A stretch of 64,000 nucleotides of DNA from NCBI GenBank assembly GCA_963815045.1, contig CAWFET010000002.1, forward strand, positions 992,001 through 1,056,000, written 5' to 3'. This document shows, piece by piece, positions 46,545-54,894 of this stretch (positions within the stretch are counted from its first letter, which is position 1; each line of letters starts with the position of its first letter). The stretch is from DASUPK01 sp963815045. GTDB taxonomy: Bacteria; Actinomycetota; Thermoleophilia; Solirubrobacterales; 70-9. A program made the position numbers and the translations under genes. The notes under the pieces were generated by a model. The model did no database searches. It saw only the letters and a list, made by a program, of their open reading frames with translations, and was not told the DNA's origin.

Positions 46545-49067
46545 ATGCTTGCAGACCGCATTTTCGGCGCGCCGGAGCGGCGGGATCCGCCCCGGCGCAA
46601 GAGGCAGCCTGCGCGCGGGCAAAAGCGCAAGCCCGCCGCGCGTGGGCGCGGGGGGGCTCGCGGCCGCGCACGCGGCCGGGCGGCTCCCGAGGTGATGCAG
46701 CGCCGCCTCGATCTGGCCGGCCTCTGCTGCATCGGGCTGGCGATCTATCTGGGCTACGTCCTCTATCTGGGGTGGAACGGGGGAGCCGTCGGGAACGGCT
46801 CGGAGACGGCGCTCGACTACGCCGTCGGCGCGGGCGCCGTGGTCGTCCCGGTCGCGCTCGGGCTCGCCGGGATCGGCCTGATCCTGAGGCCCTTCCTCCC
46901 ATCGCCGAAGTCCGTGGCGGTTGGGGTGGCGGCGATCGCCGCCGGGCTCCTGCTCGCGCTCGCCGCCCAGACCGCCGGGCTCGGCCCGGAGGGCGTCCGG
47001 AAGGGGCTCTTCGACCCGAGCTTCTTCCCGCACCACGGCGGTGGCATCGGCGAGGTCCTGTACTGGGCCACCAGCACTCTCTTCGACCGGATCGGGGCGC
47101 ACATCATCGCCACCGTGCTGCTCGTCTCGGGAATCCTGATGCTCACCGGCCGCTCGGTATCGGACATGGTCCGCGCGGCCCGGCGCGGCGCGGCGCGCGC
47201 CAAGCGCGGCACCGTCGGCTTCGCGACGGCTGTGAAGGAGAGCCGGGTCAACACCGATCCGGACCTGATCGACACGACCCCGGCCGACACGGAGCCGGTC
47301 TTCGGCCCGCCCGAGCCGATCGAGGACGGCGACGACTTCCAGGTGCACCTCGGCGACGAACAGGAGACCGAGAAGGTTGCGAACTTCGACGACGCGGTGC
47401 GCATCGCCGACGAGCCGGACACGAGCGAGCTGGAGGACTTGGAAGGCAACGAGAACGAAACGATCAGGGTTGGCGTTGATGGCGAAGCCGTCGAAGATCC
47501 CTCTGAAGAGGTCCCGGTATCCCTCACCCCGATGGGCGAGAAGCGCGGTGGGGTGACCGAGTCCGAGGAGATCGATTACCGGGTCCCCAATCCCGAAGCG
47601 GTGCTCGAGCGCGGTGCCCCCGACAAGGGGCCCGACAAGCAGGATCACGAGGCGGTCGCTCGCAACCTGCTGGAGACGCTTGGCCACTTCGGCGTCGAGG
47701 CGAAGATCGTCGGCACCGTCACCGGGCCCCACGTGAGCCGGTACGAGCTCAAGCTCGCTCCGGGCACCAAGGTCTCGAAGATCACCCAGCTGAAGGACGA
47801 CCTGGCCTATGCGCTGGCGTCGACCGACATCCGGATCCTGGCGCCGATCCCCGGCAAGCAGGCCGTCGGAGTGGAGGTGCCGAACCAGCGCCGTCGCCTC
47901 GTCCGCCTCGGCGACATCTACGGCGGGCGCCCGCAGGGTGGCTCGCCCCTGGTCGCCTGGCTCGGCAAGGACATCTCCGGCAGCGCCGTCTGGACCGACC
48001 TTCAGAAGATGCCGCACGCCCTGATCGCCGGCACCACCGGCTCGGGCAAGTCCGGCAGCGTGAACGCGATTCTCAGCTCGATCCTGCTGCACGCGTCGCC
48101 GAATGAGGTGCGGTTGGTGCTCGTCGACCCGAAGCGGGTCGAGCTCAACCACTACGAGCGGATCCCGCACCTGCTGACGCCGGTCGTCACCTCCCCGCGG
48201 CTGGCCGCCAACGTCTTGAACAACCTGATCGCCGAGATGGAGAGCCGATACCAGATCATGGAGCAGGCCCGGACCCGCAACCTCGGGGAGCTGAACCAGG
48301 TGCGGGAGCGGGAGGGCGAGGCGCCGCTGCCCTACATCCTCTGCGTGATCGACGAGCTCGCGGACCTGATGATGGTCTCGCCGGCGGAGGTCGAGGACGC
48401 GATCATCCGCCTCGCGCAGAAGGCGCGTGCGGTCGGGATCCACCTCCTGCTGGCGACGCAGCGGCCCTCCACCGACATCATCACCGGGACGATCAAGGTC
48501 AACATCCCGTCGCGGATCGCCTTCGCCGTCTCGTCGCAGGTCGACTCACGGGTGATCCTGGACCAGGGCGGCGCTGAGACGCTGCTCGGCCAGGGCGACA
48601 TGCTCTTCCGTCCGGCGGGCACCTCGAAGATGCAGCGGATCCAGGGCGCCTTCATCACCGAGGCTGAGATCGCGAAGATCACCGACTTCTGGTCGGATCA
48701 GGGCGAGCCCGACTTCGCCGACGAGCTGCTCGAGACGCCGCAGATCACCAAGGACGAGGGGGATGCCGACGACGACTTCGATCCCGACTCCGACGACCTG
48801 CTGAACCAGGCCGCGGAGCTGGTGGTCGAGAGCGGCACGGCGTCGGTCTCGATGATCCAGCGCCGGCTGCGTGTCGGCTACACGCGTGCCGGCAGGCTGA
48901 TCGACATGCTCGAGCGGCGGGGGATCATCTCCGGCTATGAGGGCTCCAAGCCCCGCCAGGTGCTCGTCTCGATCGGCGACCTGCCGCGGGTGCTGGGCGG
49001 CGGCGAGGCCCCGGCGCCGGCCGGCGAGGGCCAGCCGGAGCCGGTTGCCGCGCCCGGCGACGAGTAG
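46545..49067 (+). CDS. ftsK: DNA translocase FtsK/SpoIIIE
   Basis: A hexameric ATP-driven DNA pump that clears chromosomes at division. About 840 residues from ATG 46545, which has AGGTGG just upstream; GTG 46482 would add 21 residues. A basic N-terminal stretch (rich in R, G, K) is followed by about four membrane segments, then an acidic linker. The FtsK alpha domain comes next, then the motor with Walker A GTTGSGKSGS and Walker B ILCVIDELADLMM. The C-terminal gamma winged helix (SMIQRRLRVGYTRAGRLID) reads KOPS-like sites. Confidence 0.96.
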   Translation: MLADRIFGAPERRDPPRRKRQPARGQKRKPAARGRGGARGRARGRAAPEVMQRRLDLAGLCCIGLAIYLGYVLYLGWNGGAVGNGSETALDYAVGAGAVVVPVALGLAGIGLILRPFLPSPKSVAVGVAAIAAGLLLALAAQTAGLGPEGVRKGLFDPSFFPHHGGGIGEVLYWATSTLFDRIGAHIIATVLLVSGILMLTGRSVSDMVRAARRGAARAKRGTVGFATAVKESRVNTDPDLIDTTPADTEPVFGPPEPIEDGDDFQVHLGDEQETEKVANFDDAVRIADEPDTSELEDLEGNENETIRVGVDGEAVEDPSEEVPVSLTPMGEKRGGVTESEEIDYRVPNPEAVLERGAPDKGPDKQDHEAVARNLLETLGHFGVEAKIVGTVTGPHVSRYELKLAPGTKVSKITQLKDDLAYALASTDIRILAPIPGKQAVGVEVPNQRRRLVRLGDIYGGRPQGGSPLVAWLGKDISGSAVWTDLQKMPHALIAGTTGSGKSGSVNAILSSILLHASPNEVRLVLVDPKRVELNHYERIPHLLTPVVTSPRLAANVLNNLIAEMESRYQIMEQARTRNLGELNQVREREGEAPLPYILCVIDELADLMMVSPAEVEDAIIRLAQKARAVGIHLLLATQRPSTDIITGTIKVNIPSRIAFAVSSQVDSRVILDQGGAETLLGQGDMLFRPAGTSKMQRIQGAFITEAEIAKITDFWSDQGEPDFADELLETPQITKDEGDADDDFDPDSDDLLNQAAELVVESGTASVSMIQRRLRVGYTRAGRLIDMLERRGIISGYEGSKPRQVLVSIGDLPRVLGGGEAPAPAGEGQPEPVAAPGDE

Positions 49068-49094
49068 AGGCGGGCGCTCAGGGAGAATGCCCGT

Positions 49095-50372
49095 GTGAGC
49101 GTTCGCGCGGGAATCCTCGTCACCGGCACCGAGGTGCTGAGCGGCTACGTCACGGACCGCAACGGGCCGTGGATGTCCGAGCAGCTGGCCGACCTGGGCG
49201 TCGAGGTCGCGGAGATCAGGGTGGTCGGGGACCGGCCCGAGGACCTCGAGAGCGCCCTGCGGCAGATGCGCGACGCGGGGCTCGATCTGATCTTCACCAG
49301 CGGTGGTCTCGGGCCGACGGCGGACGATCTGACCGCCGAGGTCGTGGGGCGGTTCGCCGGACGGGAGCTGGTCCTCGACGAGGAGATGGAGCAGAAGATC
49401 GCCGACATCATCGCTCGCTACGCGCGGCGGCTTCGGTTCGACCCCGAGGCGGTCCGCGAGGCCAATCGCAAGCAGGCGATGGTGCCGGAGGGAGCGGTGG
49501 CGATCGATCCCGCAGGGACGGCGCCCGGTCTGGTCGTGCCCGCCGACGGGCAGATCGTGGTGGTCCTGCCGGGCCCGCCGCGCGAGCTTCAGGAGATGTG
49601 GCCGCGCGCCCTGGCGGCTGGACCGGCACAGGAGGTGCTGAGCCGGGCCGTGCCCTTCCGGAACATGTCCATCCGGATGTTCGGCATCCCCGAGTCCGAG
49701 CTCGCCATGGCGCTGCGGGAGATCGAGGACGAGGGCGTCGCGCTCGACGAGCTCGAGGTCACCACCTGCCTTCGCGGAGGGGAGCTGGTCACCGACGTGC
49801 GGCATCGGGAGGACTCCGCCGAGGCGGCCGAGGAGCTCCGCGCGGGTCTCCAGCAGAAGCTCGGGCGCTTCACGTACACGGAGACCGGTGAGTCGATCGA
49901 GGAGGTCGTCTTCCGGCTGCTCGGCGACCGGACGATCGCCGTGGCCGAATCGGAGAGCGGGGGGCTGCTGGCGGCGCGCCTGACGCTGCGGCCCGGATCG
50001 TCCGCGTGGTTCGCGGGCGGCGTGGTCTCTTACTCGAACGAGTCCAAGGCGGAGCTGCTCGGGGTCGACCCCAAGCTGATCGAGGCGCACGGGGCCGCCT
50101 CACCTGAGGTCGCCGAGGCGATGGCGGACGGGGCCCTGGTGCGCTTCGGTGCCGATGTGGCCTGTTCCACGACGGGCGTGGCGGGGCCCGATGGCGGGAG
50201 CGAGGAGAAGCAGGTCGGCTACGTCTGCTTCTGCGCCAAGACGGCGGACGGCCAGAAGCTGCCGCGGGACATCGTGCTCCCGGGCGCTCGCAACGACGTG
50301 CGGGAGCGCTCCGTCGTCGTCGCCATGCACCTGGTCCGCTATCTGCTGGAGGGGCGGGAGCCGCCGCGGTGA
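49095..50372 (+). CDS. cinA: CinA family nicotinamide-nucleotide amidohydrolase
   Basis: The 425-residue two-domain CinA. The N-terminal MoaB/MogA-like domain (ILVTGTEVLSGYVTDRNG, then TSGGLGPTADDLT) has ADP-ribose pyrophosphatase activity in relatives. The C-terminal PncC-like domain (AESESGGLLAARLTLRPGSS) deamidates NMN. The order cinA-thpR-recA is common in Actinomycetota and other Gram-positives; here two lipoproteins lie between. The start is GTG at 49095. Confidence 0.94.
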   Translation: MSVRAGILVTGTEVLSGYVTDRNGPWMSEQLADLGVEVAEIRVVGDRPEDLESALRQMRDAGLDLIFTSGGLGPTADDLTAEVVGRFAGRELVLDEEMEQKIADIIARYARRLRFDPEAVREANRKQAMVPEGAVAIDPAGTAPGLVVPADGQIVVVLPGPPRELQEMWPRALAAGPAQEVLSRAVPFRNMSIRMFGIPESELAMALREIEDEGVALDELEVTTCLRGGELVTDVRHREDSAEAAEELRAGLQQKLGRFTYTETGESIEEVVFRLLGDRTIAVAESESGGLLAARLTLRPGSSAWFAGGVVSYSNESKAELLGVDPKLIEAHGAASPEVAEAMADGALVRFGADVACSTTGVAGPDGGSEEKQVGYVCFCAKTADGQKLPRDIVLPGARNDVRERSVVVAMHLVRYLLEGREPPR

Positions 50373-50905
50373 GGCTGTTCGCGCTCATGATCCTGGCCGG
50401 TGCGGTCCTCCTCGCCGGGTGTGGAGCGGACACCAGCAACGAAGACCGTCGCCAGGCGCTGGAGGACTACGTGGCCGCGGTCCAGCCGATCCGGCTCGGC
50501 ATCAACCAGCTGCTCGACAAGGCGGATCCGATCCTCGAGGGGTACAACGATGGAGACCTGACCGCCGCCCAGGCGACGCGGCGCATGGGCCGGATCGAGC
50601 GCGGGACCGCCGCCTACGCGGTGAAGATCGCGGAGGTGGAGCCCGTTCCCGACGAGATGCAGGCGAGCCAGGACGCCTACGCGCACACCTTCGTCCTCCA
50701 GGACACCTACCTGAGCGCGCTGACGGCCGCGCTCAAGGACCGCGCCTTCGACGAGCTGCCGCATTTCCAGAACGAGCAGCGCGCGGCGATCATCGCCTGG
50801 CGGACGCGGCTGCAGGTGCTCGCAAACCGCTGGGGCGCGACGCTGCCGGCGAACCTGCAGGTCGCAGGGCGAGGTGAGATCTCGCCGGCGCCGACGGGCG
50901 GCTAG
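50369..50905 (+). CDS. Putative lipoprotein, helical
   Basis: A 178-residue protein with a lipoprotein signal peptide and lipobox (ILAGAVLLAGCG, Cys18), so membrane-anchored outside the cell. The mature part is mostly alpha-helical (EDYVAAVQPIRLGINQLLDKAD and similar), without known motifs. The GTG at 50369 overlaps the cinA stop. A strong terminator follows. Confidence 0.75.
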   Translation: MRLFALMILAGAVLLAGCGADTSNEDRRQALEDYVAAVQPIRLGINQLLDKADPILEGYNDGDLTAAQATRRMGRIERGTAAYAVKIAEVEPVPDEMQASQDAYAHTFVLQDTYLSALTAALKDRAFDELPHFQNEQRAAIIAWRTRLQVLANRWGATLPANLQVAGRGEISPAPTGG

Positions 50906-50930
50906 TCCCGGCCGTTCGCCTCACGGCGAG

Positions 50931-50975
50931 ACCAACCGGGGCCGCTGAGGCCCCGGTTGGTGCTCAGTTTTCTTC
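50931..50975 (+). terminator. Intrinsic terminator after cinA-lipoprotein
   Basis: A perfect 13-bp stem (50931-50943 with 50949-50961) and the loop GCTGA, with a T-rich stretch (TTTTCTTCT) beginning about 7 bases later. The distance of the T-run is a bit long, but the stem is very stable. It may also separate the opposing minus-strand lipoprotein gene. Confidence 0.7.
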
Positions 50976-50983
50976 TGATCGCC

Positions 50984-51442
50984 CTAGCTGTTCGGAGCGC
51001 AACCGGTCAGCCCGTAGGGGTGGGCGATCGCCGCGAAATCCGCGAATGGGTCGGTCTTGCCGTTGTAGGCGAGCGAAGGGTCGCTCTTGATCTTGTTCAG
51101 GTCGGCCTGAGCCGTCGCGAGGTACTTGTTGACGACCGCCTCATCGCCTGAGGGTGCACCGAGAGCCTTGACCTGGTCGATTTGGGACTGGATGTTCGGG
51201 ACCTGTGTGCCGGTCACGTAGGCCGTCACCTGCGCCTGGCTCGGGTTCTTGCCGAGCGCCGTCTGGGCGGCTTGCTGCTTCTCATCGCCGGCCTTGCAGA
51301 TCGCGTTCGCCTTCGCCAGATATGCACTCTTGGAAAGGGCGGTGGTTGACGTGGTGCTGCTGCTACTGCCGCAACCGACAGCCAATCCGACGATCAGCGT
51401 CGCGCCGATCGCCATCACGATGAAACGGAATCGAGCTTCCAC
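50984..51442 (-). CDS. Putative lipoprotein with helical domain
   Basis: A 152-residue lipoprotein: signal segment FIVMAIGATLIVGLAVGC with lipobox Cys, then a Ser/Thr linker (SSSSTTSTT), then a helical domain (YLAKANAICKAGDEKQQAAQ) with two Cys. The GTG at 51442 is preceded by GGAGGAG with good spacing, so I prefer it to the longer start at 51472. The overall type resembles the neighbouring lipoprotein at 50369, but without clear identity. Function unknown. Confidence 0.75.
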   Translation of the reverse strand: MEARFRFIVMAIGATLIVGLAVGCGSSSSTTSTTALSKSAYLAKANAICKAGDEKQQAAQTALGKNPSQAQVTAYVTGTQVPNIQSQIDQVKALGAPSGDEAVVNKYLATAQADLNKIKSDPSLAYNGKTDPFADFAAIAHPYGLTGCAPNS

Positions 51443-51492
51443 GTTGCTCCTCCAGATCTTGCGTATCCCCATCTCCCGATGCGAACCCCGTC

Positions 51493-51552
51493 ACGGTTGG
51501 TGGGGTACTCGCGCGGCGGACTCTCCCCCGTACCTCCTTTGCAGGCAACCGT
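51493..51552 (-). other. Candidate structured RNA leader
   Basis: Upstream of the lipoprotein gene, on its own strand, ACGGTTG pairs with CAACCGT (7 bp). Inside, after an asymmetric loop CCTGCAAAG, GAGGTAC pairs with GTACCCC (one G-U). The apical loop is purine-rich (GGGGGAGAG) and G/C-rich. I do not recognise it as a known riboswitch class. Confidence 0.35.
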
Positions 51553-51655
51553 AGAAGCCCGCACCCGTGGGGAGAGAAAGCGAAGCAGCCCACTCATCCA
51601 TCGGTGATGTGTCGAGACACGGGATTTCGGCCGGATCGGTGATTAGCGTTCGGGC

Positions 51656-52276
51656 GTGGCCAAGGAGAGGCTTAAGAGCCCGCGGGCTCGTCTGTTCGTC
51701 GCCCTCGATCTGCCGCAGGACGTGCGCACCGGCGTGGTCGACTGGCAGCAGACCGCGCTGGCCGACCCCGCTCTTCGGATCGTGAGGCCCGAGGCGCTGC
51801 ACATCACGCTGGTCTTCCTCGGCTACCAGGCCGAGAAGGACGTCAAGGCGATCGCCAAGACCGCTTTCGCGACCGGCGCGGAGGCTCCGGCCGTCGAGCT
51901 CCTCTCCGACCCGGTCGGGATCCCGCCGGGCAAGCGCCCGCGGCTGATCGCGCTGGGCGCGAGCTCGGAGGAGACGGTGGAGCTGCAGGCCGGGGTGGAG
52001 GGGCGCCTCGTCGAGGCCGGCTTCCACGAGGCGGAGAAGCGGGCGTTCTGGCCGCACGTGACGGTCGCGAGGGTGAAGCCGGAGGCGCGGGGGAGCCGGA
52101 AGCCCGCCCTGATCCGAAACCCCCCGCATTCGCTACCCGAACATATGTTCCGGTTCTTCCGTCCGACTCGTCTGGTGCTCTTCAAATCCCACCTGCGCAG
52201 GACCGGTGCGGAGTACGAGCCGTTGGCCGAGTTGGAGCTTCCGACCGTCCACGATGACCAAGAGACAGAGAGGTGA
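51656..52276 (+). CDS. thpR: RNA 2',3'-cyclic phosphodiesterase (LigT/ThpR)
   Basis: A 206-residue 2H phosphoesterase with the two HxT/S-x motifs LHITLVFLG and PHVTVARVK. It opens 2',3'-cyclic phosphates on RNA. The gene lies directly before recA, its usual place. The start is GTG at 51656, 6 bases after TAGCGT (51644-51649). Its stop overlaps a GTG in the recA leader. Confidence 0.93.
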   Translation: MAKERLKSPRARLFVALDLPQDVRTGVVDWQQTALADPALRIVRPEALHITLVFLGYQAEKDVKAIAKTAFATGAEAPAVELLSDPVGIPPGKRPRLIALGASSEETVELQAGVEGRLVEAGFHEAEKRAFWPHVTVARVKPEARGSRKPALIRNPPHSLPEHMFRFFRPTRLVLFKSHLRRTGAEYEPLAELELPTVHDDQETER

Positions 52277-52281
52277 GTGAG

Positions 52282-53445
52282 ATGGCAAATCAGAAGCCCA
52301 ACTTGAGAGACGCCGGCGAGAAGGAGGCGAAGGCGCGCGACCAGGCGCTGAACGCGGCCGTCACGCAGATCGAGAAGGAGTTCGGGCAGGGCGCCCTGAT
52401 GAAGCTCGGCGACATGGGCTCGCTCAACGTGGAGTCGATCTCCACAGGCGCGCTGCCGCTCGACATCGCCCTGGGCGTCGGCGGGGTGCCGCGGGGCCGC
52501 ATCGTCGAGATCTTCGGCCCGGAGTCCTCCGGCAAGACCACGCTCGTCTACCACATCATCGCCGAGGCTCAGGCGCGCGGAGGGGTCTGCGCCTTCGTCG
52601 ACACCGAGCACGCGCTGGACCCCGTCTACGCGCGGAGGATCGGCGTCAACACCGACGAGCTGATGATCTCCCAGCCCGACTACGGCGAGCAGGCGCTCGA
52701 GATCGTCGACGTGCTGGTGCGCTCGGGGGCGGTCGACGTCGTCGCCGTGGACTCCGTCGCCGCGCTCACCCCGCGGGTCGAGCTGGAGGGCCAGATGGGC
52801 GACTCCCACGTCGGCCTCCAGGCCCGCCTGATGTCCCAGGCGCTTCGCAAGCTGGCCGGCAACCTGAACCGCGCCAACACGATCTGTCTGTTCACCAACC
52901 AGATCCGGGAGAAGATCGGCGTCATGTTCGGCTCCCCGGAGACCCAGCCGGGCGGCCGGGCGCTGAAGTTCTACTCCTCGCAGCGGCTCGACATCCGCCG
53001 GATCGAGACCCTCAAGGAGGGCACCGAGGCGGTCGGCAACCGGGTCCGCGTCAAGGTCGTGAAGAACAAGGTCGCGCCGCCGTTCCGACAGGCCGAGTTC
53101 GACATCGAGTACGGCGTCGGCATCTCCAAGGAGGGCGGCCTGCTCGACATGGCGCTGGAGCACGACCTGATCCAGAAGTCCGGCTCGTTCTTCTCCTACG
53201 GCGAGACGCGGCTCGGCCAGGGGCGCAACAACACCAAGGAGTTCCTGCGCGACAACCCGGAGCTGGGTGCCGAGGTGGAGAAGAAGCTCTACGCCAAGCT
53301 CGGGATCGGCGAGGACGCCGAGGCCGAGAAGCCGGAGCAGAACGGCAAGCCGGAGGTCAAGGCGGTGCCTGACGAGCAGGCCGAGGGCGAGAAGGCGGAC
53401 GCGAAGAAGCCCGAGGCGAAGAAGCCCGAGAAGAAGGCGGCGTAG
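52282..53445 (+). CDS. recA: Recombinase RecA
   Basis: The homologous-recombination strand-exchange ATPase and LexA co-protease. 387 residues from ATG 52282 (GAGAGG eight bases upstream); an in-frame GTG at 52273 is possible. Walker A is GPESSGKTT, the Walker B-like segment is VDVVAVDSVAAL, and loop L2 and the QKSGSFFSYGETRLGQG block are canonical. The C-terminal tail is rich in Lys and Glu. No SOS box was found upstream. recX follows. Confidence 0.98.
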   Translation: MANQKPNLRDAGEKEAKARDQALNAAVTQIEKEFGQGALMKLGDMGSLNVESISTGALPLDIALGVGGVPRGRIVEIFGPESSGKTTLVYHIIAEAQARGGVCAFVDTEHALDPVYARRIGVNTDELMISQPDYGEQALEIVDVLVRSGAVDVVAVDSVAALTPRVELEGQMGDSHVGLQARLMSQALRKLAGNLNRANTICLFTNQIREKIGVMFGSPETQPGGRALKFYSSQRLDIRRIETLKEGTEAVGNRVRVKVVKNKVAPPFRQAEFDIEYGVGISKEGGLLDMALEHDLIQKSGSFFSYGETRLGQGRNNTKEFLRDNPELGAEVEKKLYAKLGIGEDAEAEKPEQNGKPEVKAVPDEQAEGEKADAKKPEAKKPEKKAA

Positions 53446-53466
53446 GGAGCGCAAGGCCGCTGCACT

Positions 53467-53940
53467 TTGGAGCGTAGGGCGAAGCCGGATGACCCATACA
53501 ACTTGGCGCTCAGGGCGCTGAGCTACAAGGAGCGCACCGAGTTCGAATTGCGGTCCTGGCTGGCCGAGCGCGAGGTCGCCGACGCGGAGATCGAGGAGGT
53601 GCTCGCGCTGCTGATGGAGGCGGGGGCGATCGACGATGCGAGCTTCGCGCGCCGCTACGCGGAGGACAAGCGGGCGCTCGCCGGCTGGGGGCCGGACCGG
53701 ATCTCGGCCGCTCTCGAGAGCCGTGGCGTGGCGCGCGGACACATCGAGTCGGCCCTCGGGAGCGAGGACGCGGACGCCCAGCTCGCACGGGCGGTGTCGT
53801 TGCTCGGCGACCGTGGCATGTCCTGCGCCGACGAGCGGGAGCGCGAGCGCGCCCTGGGGCTGCTGGTCAGACGCGGGTATCCCCTGGAGCTCGCCTACGA
53901 CGCGGTTCGCAAAGTCGGCCGGCTCGCCGACGCGGCGTGA
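53467..53940 (+). CDS. recX: Regulatory protein RecX
   Basis: A 157-residue RecA modulator made of three-helix repeats. The start YNLALRALSYKERTEFELRSWL, given as its parts LALRALSYKERTEFEL and RSWLAEREV, is typical, as is DDASFARRYAEDK. The start codon is TTG at 53467, 21 bases after recA, so the pair is likely co-transcribed. Confidence 0.9.
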   Translation: MERRAKPDDPYNLALRALSYKERTEFELRSWLAEREVADAEIEEVLALLMEAGAIDDASFARRYAEDKRALAGWGPDRISAALESRGVARGHIESALGSEDADAQLARAVSLLGDRGMSCADERERERALGLLVRRGYPLELAYDAVRKVGRLADAA

Positions 53941-53966
53941 GCCTCGACGGGTAGGATCCGCGCCCA

Positions 53967-54551
53967 GTGGACGGCAATTTCTTCTTCGTCATAGGCGGTG
54001 TGCTCGTGTTCGCCGCGCTGGCGATCTCGTTCATCGGGATCCGCCGGGGCGAGTCGTTCCCGCCCAGCCGCGGCGTCCTGCTCGGCGTGATCGCGCTCTT
54101 CGCGCTCGTCGTGGGGACGACGATGGCATTCGCGATCGTCAAGTCCGTGGATGAGCAGAACAAGCGGAACGACAAGCTCGCCCAGGAGCAGGGCACCACC
54201 ACGACGACGCCGGCGGGGAAGACCACCGACCTGAGTGTTTCGTCGCCCGCCGACGGCAGCCTGGTCTACCAGCCGAACGGGCTGCAGGCGCAGCCCGGCA
54301 ACGTGGCGATCACGTACGACAACCCGTCGCAGGTGCCTCACAGCATCGCCGTGGCGACGGCGAACGGCAACGTGCTTGAGCAGGTTCAGCCGTTCACTGC
54401 CGGCAAGCAGACCGTCACGCTGACGAATCTCGCCCCAGGCAAGTACGTCTTCTACTGCACTGTGCCCGGGCATCGCGAGGCGGGGATGCAGGGCGATCTC
54501 ACGGTCCTGCAGAGCAACACCAACGTCGGGCCCAAGGCCAACAACCCCTAG
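53967..54551 (+). CDS. Membrane-anchored cupredoxin (plastocyanin-like)
   Basis: A 194-residue protein with two N-terminal membrane segments (FFFVIGGVLVFAALAISFIGI and VLLGVIALFALVVGTTMAFAIV) and an extracytoplasmic blue-copper domain. The copper ligands are recognisable: His in NPSQVPHSIAVA and the CxxxxHxxxxM block YCTVPGHREAGM. It probably carries electrons at the membrane, for example to a terminal oxidase. GTG 53967 is 9 bases after TAGGAT (53952-53957). Confidence 0.9.
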   Translation: MDGNFFFVIGGVLVFAALAISFIGIRRGESFPPSRGVLLGVIALFALVVGTTMAFAIVKSVDEQNKRNDKLAQEQGTTTTTPAGKTTDLSVSSPADGSLVYQPNGLQAQPGNVAITYDNPSQVPHSIAVATANGNVLEQVQPFTAGKQTVTLTNLAPGKYVFYCTVPGHREAGMQGDLTVLQSNTNVGPKANNP

Positions 54552-54562
54552 ACCGGTCGCCC

Positions 54563-54590
54563 GTATAGCCCCTTGAATGGGTGCTATACA
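54563..54590 (+). promoter_or_regulatory. Palindromic operator overlapping the promoter of the small HTH gene
   Basis: GTATAGC (54563-54569) and GCTATAC (54583-54589) are perfect inverted arms, with CC/GG continuing inward. TATACA (54585-54590), a -10 box 6 bases before the ATG at 54597, lies inside the right arm. A protein bound here would block RNA polymerase; autoregulation by the adjacent HTH protein is the simplest reading. Confidence 0.6.
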
Positions 54591-54596
54591 GAGCCG

Positions 54597-54869
54597 ATGA
54601 TCGCCGACATCGAGGCGAAGCGCCTCCGGGAGGCGCACACCGCCTTCGAGCGGGCCCGCGGCCGGGTCTGGGTCGACCGCGTCAGGGTGGGGTTGGAGTA
54701 CCGGCGGGCGATGCGCCGGATCGATGAGGACGTCGCTCGCGTGCGGCTGGAGCGCGACCGGATGATCCGGGACGCCGTCGCGGAGGGCGGCAGCTACCGG
54801 GAGGTGGCGCGGGTGCTCGGCCTCTCGCACAGCCGGATCCAGCAGATCGTCAACTCGACCTCGAAGTAG
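54597..54869 (+). CDS. Small helix-turn-helix DNA-binding protein
   Basis: A 90-residue, strongly charged protein. The C-terminal part GSYREVARVLGLSHSRIQQIVN has the form of a sigma-70 region-4-like helix-turn-helix (S/T-Y-R-E-V-A-R-x-L-G-L-S-x-x-R-I-Q-Q-I-V). The N-terminal ~60 residues are a long amphipathic helix, probably for dimerisation. A perfect palindrome overlaps its own promoter. Not recognised as a named family. Confidence 0.8.
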   Translation: MIADIEAKRLREAHTAFERARGRVWVDRVRVGLEYRRAMRRIDEDVARVRLERDRMIRDAVAEGGSYREVARVLGLSHSRIQQIVNSTSK

Positions 54870-54894
54870 CCGGGGCGCCGCTACATTGACCGCG

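Noticed and set aside
54563..54590. LexA/SOS box for the palindrome before the HTH gene
   Set aside because: Arms GTATAGC/GCTATAC do not resemble the actinobacterial SOS box (GAAC-N4-GTTC type).
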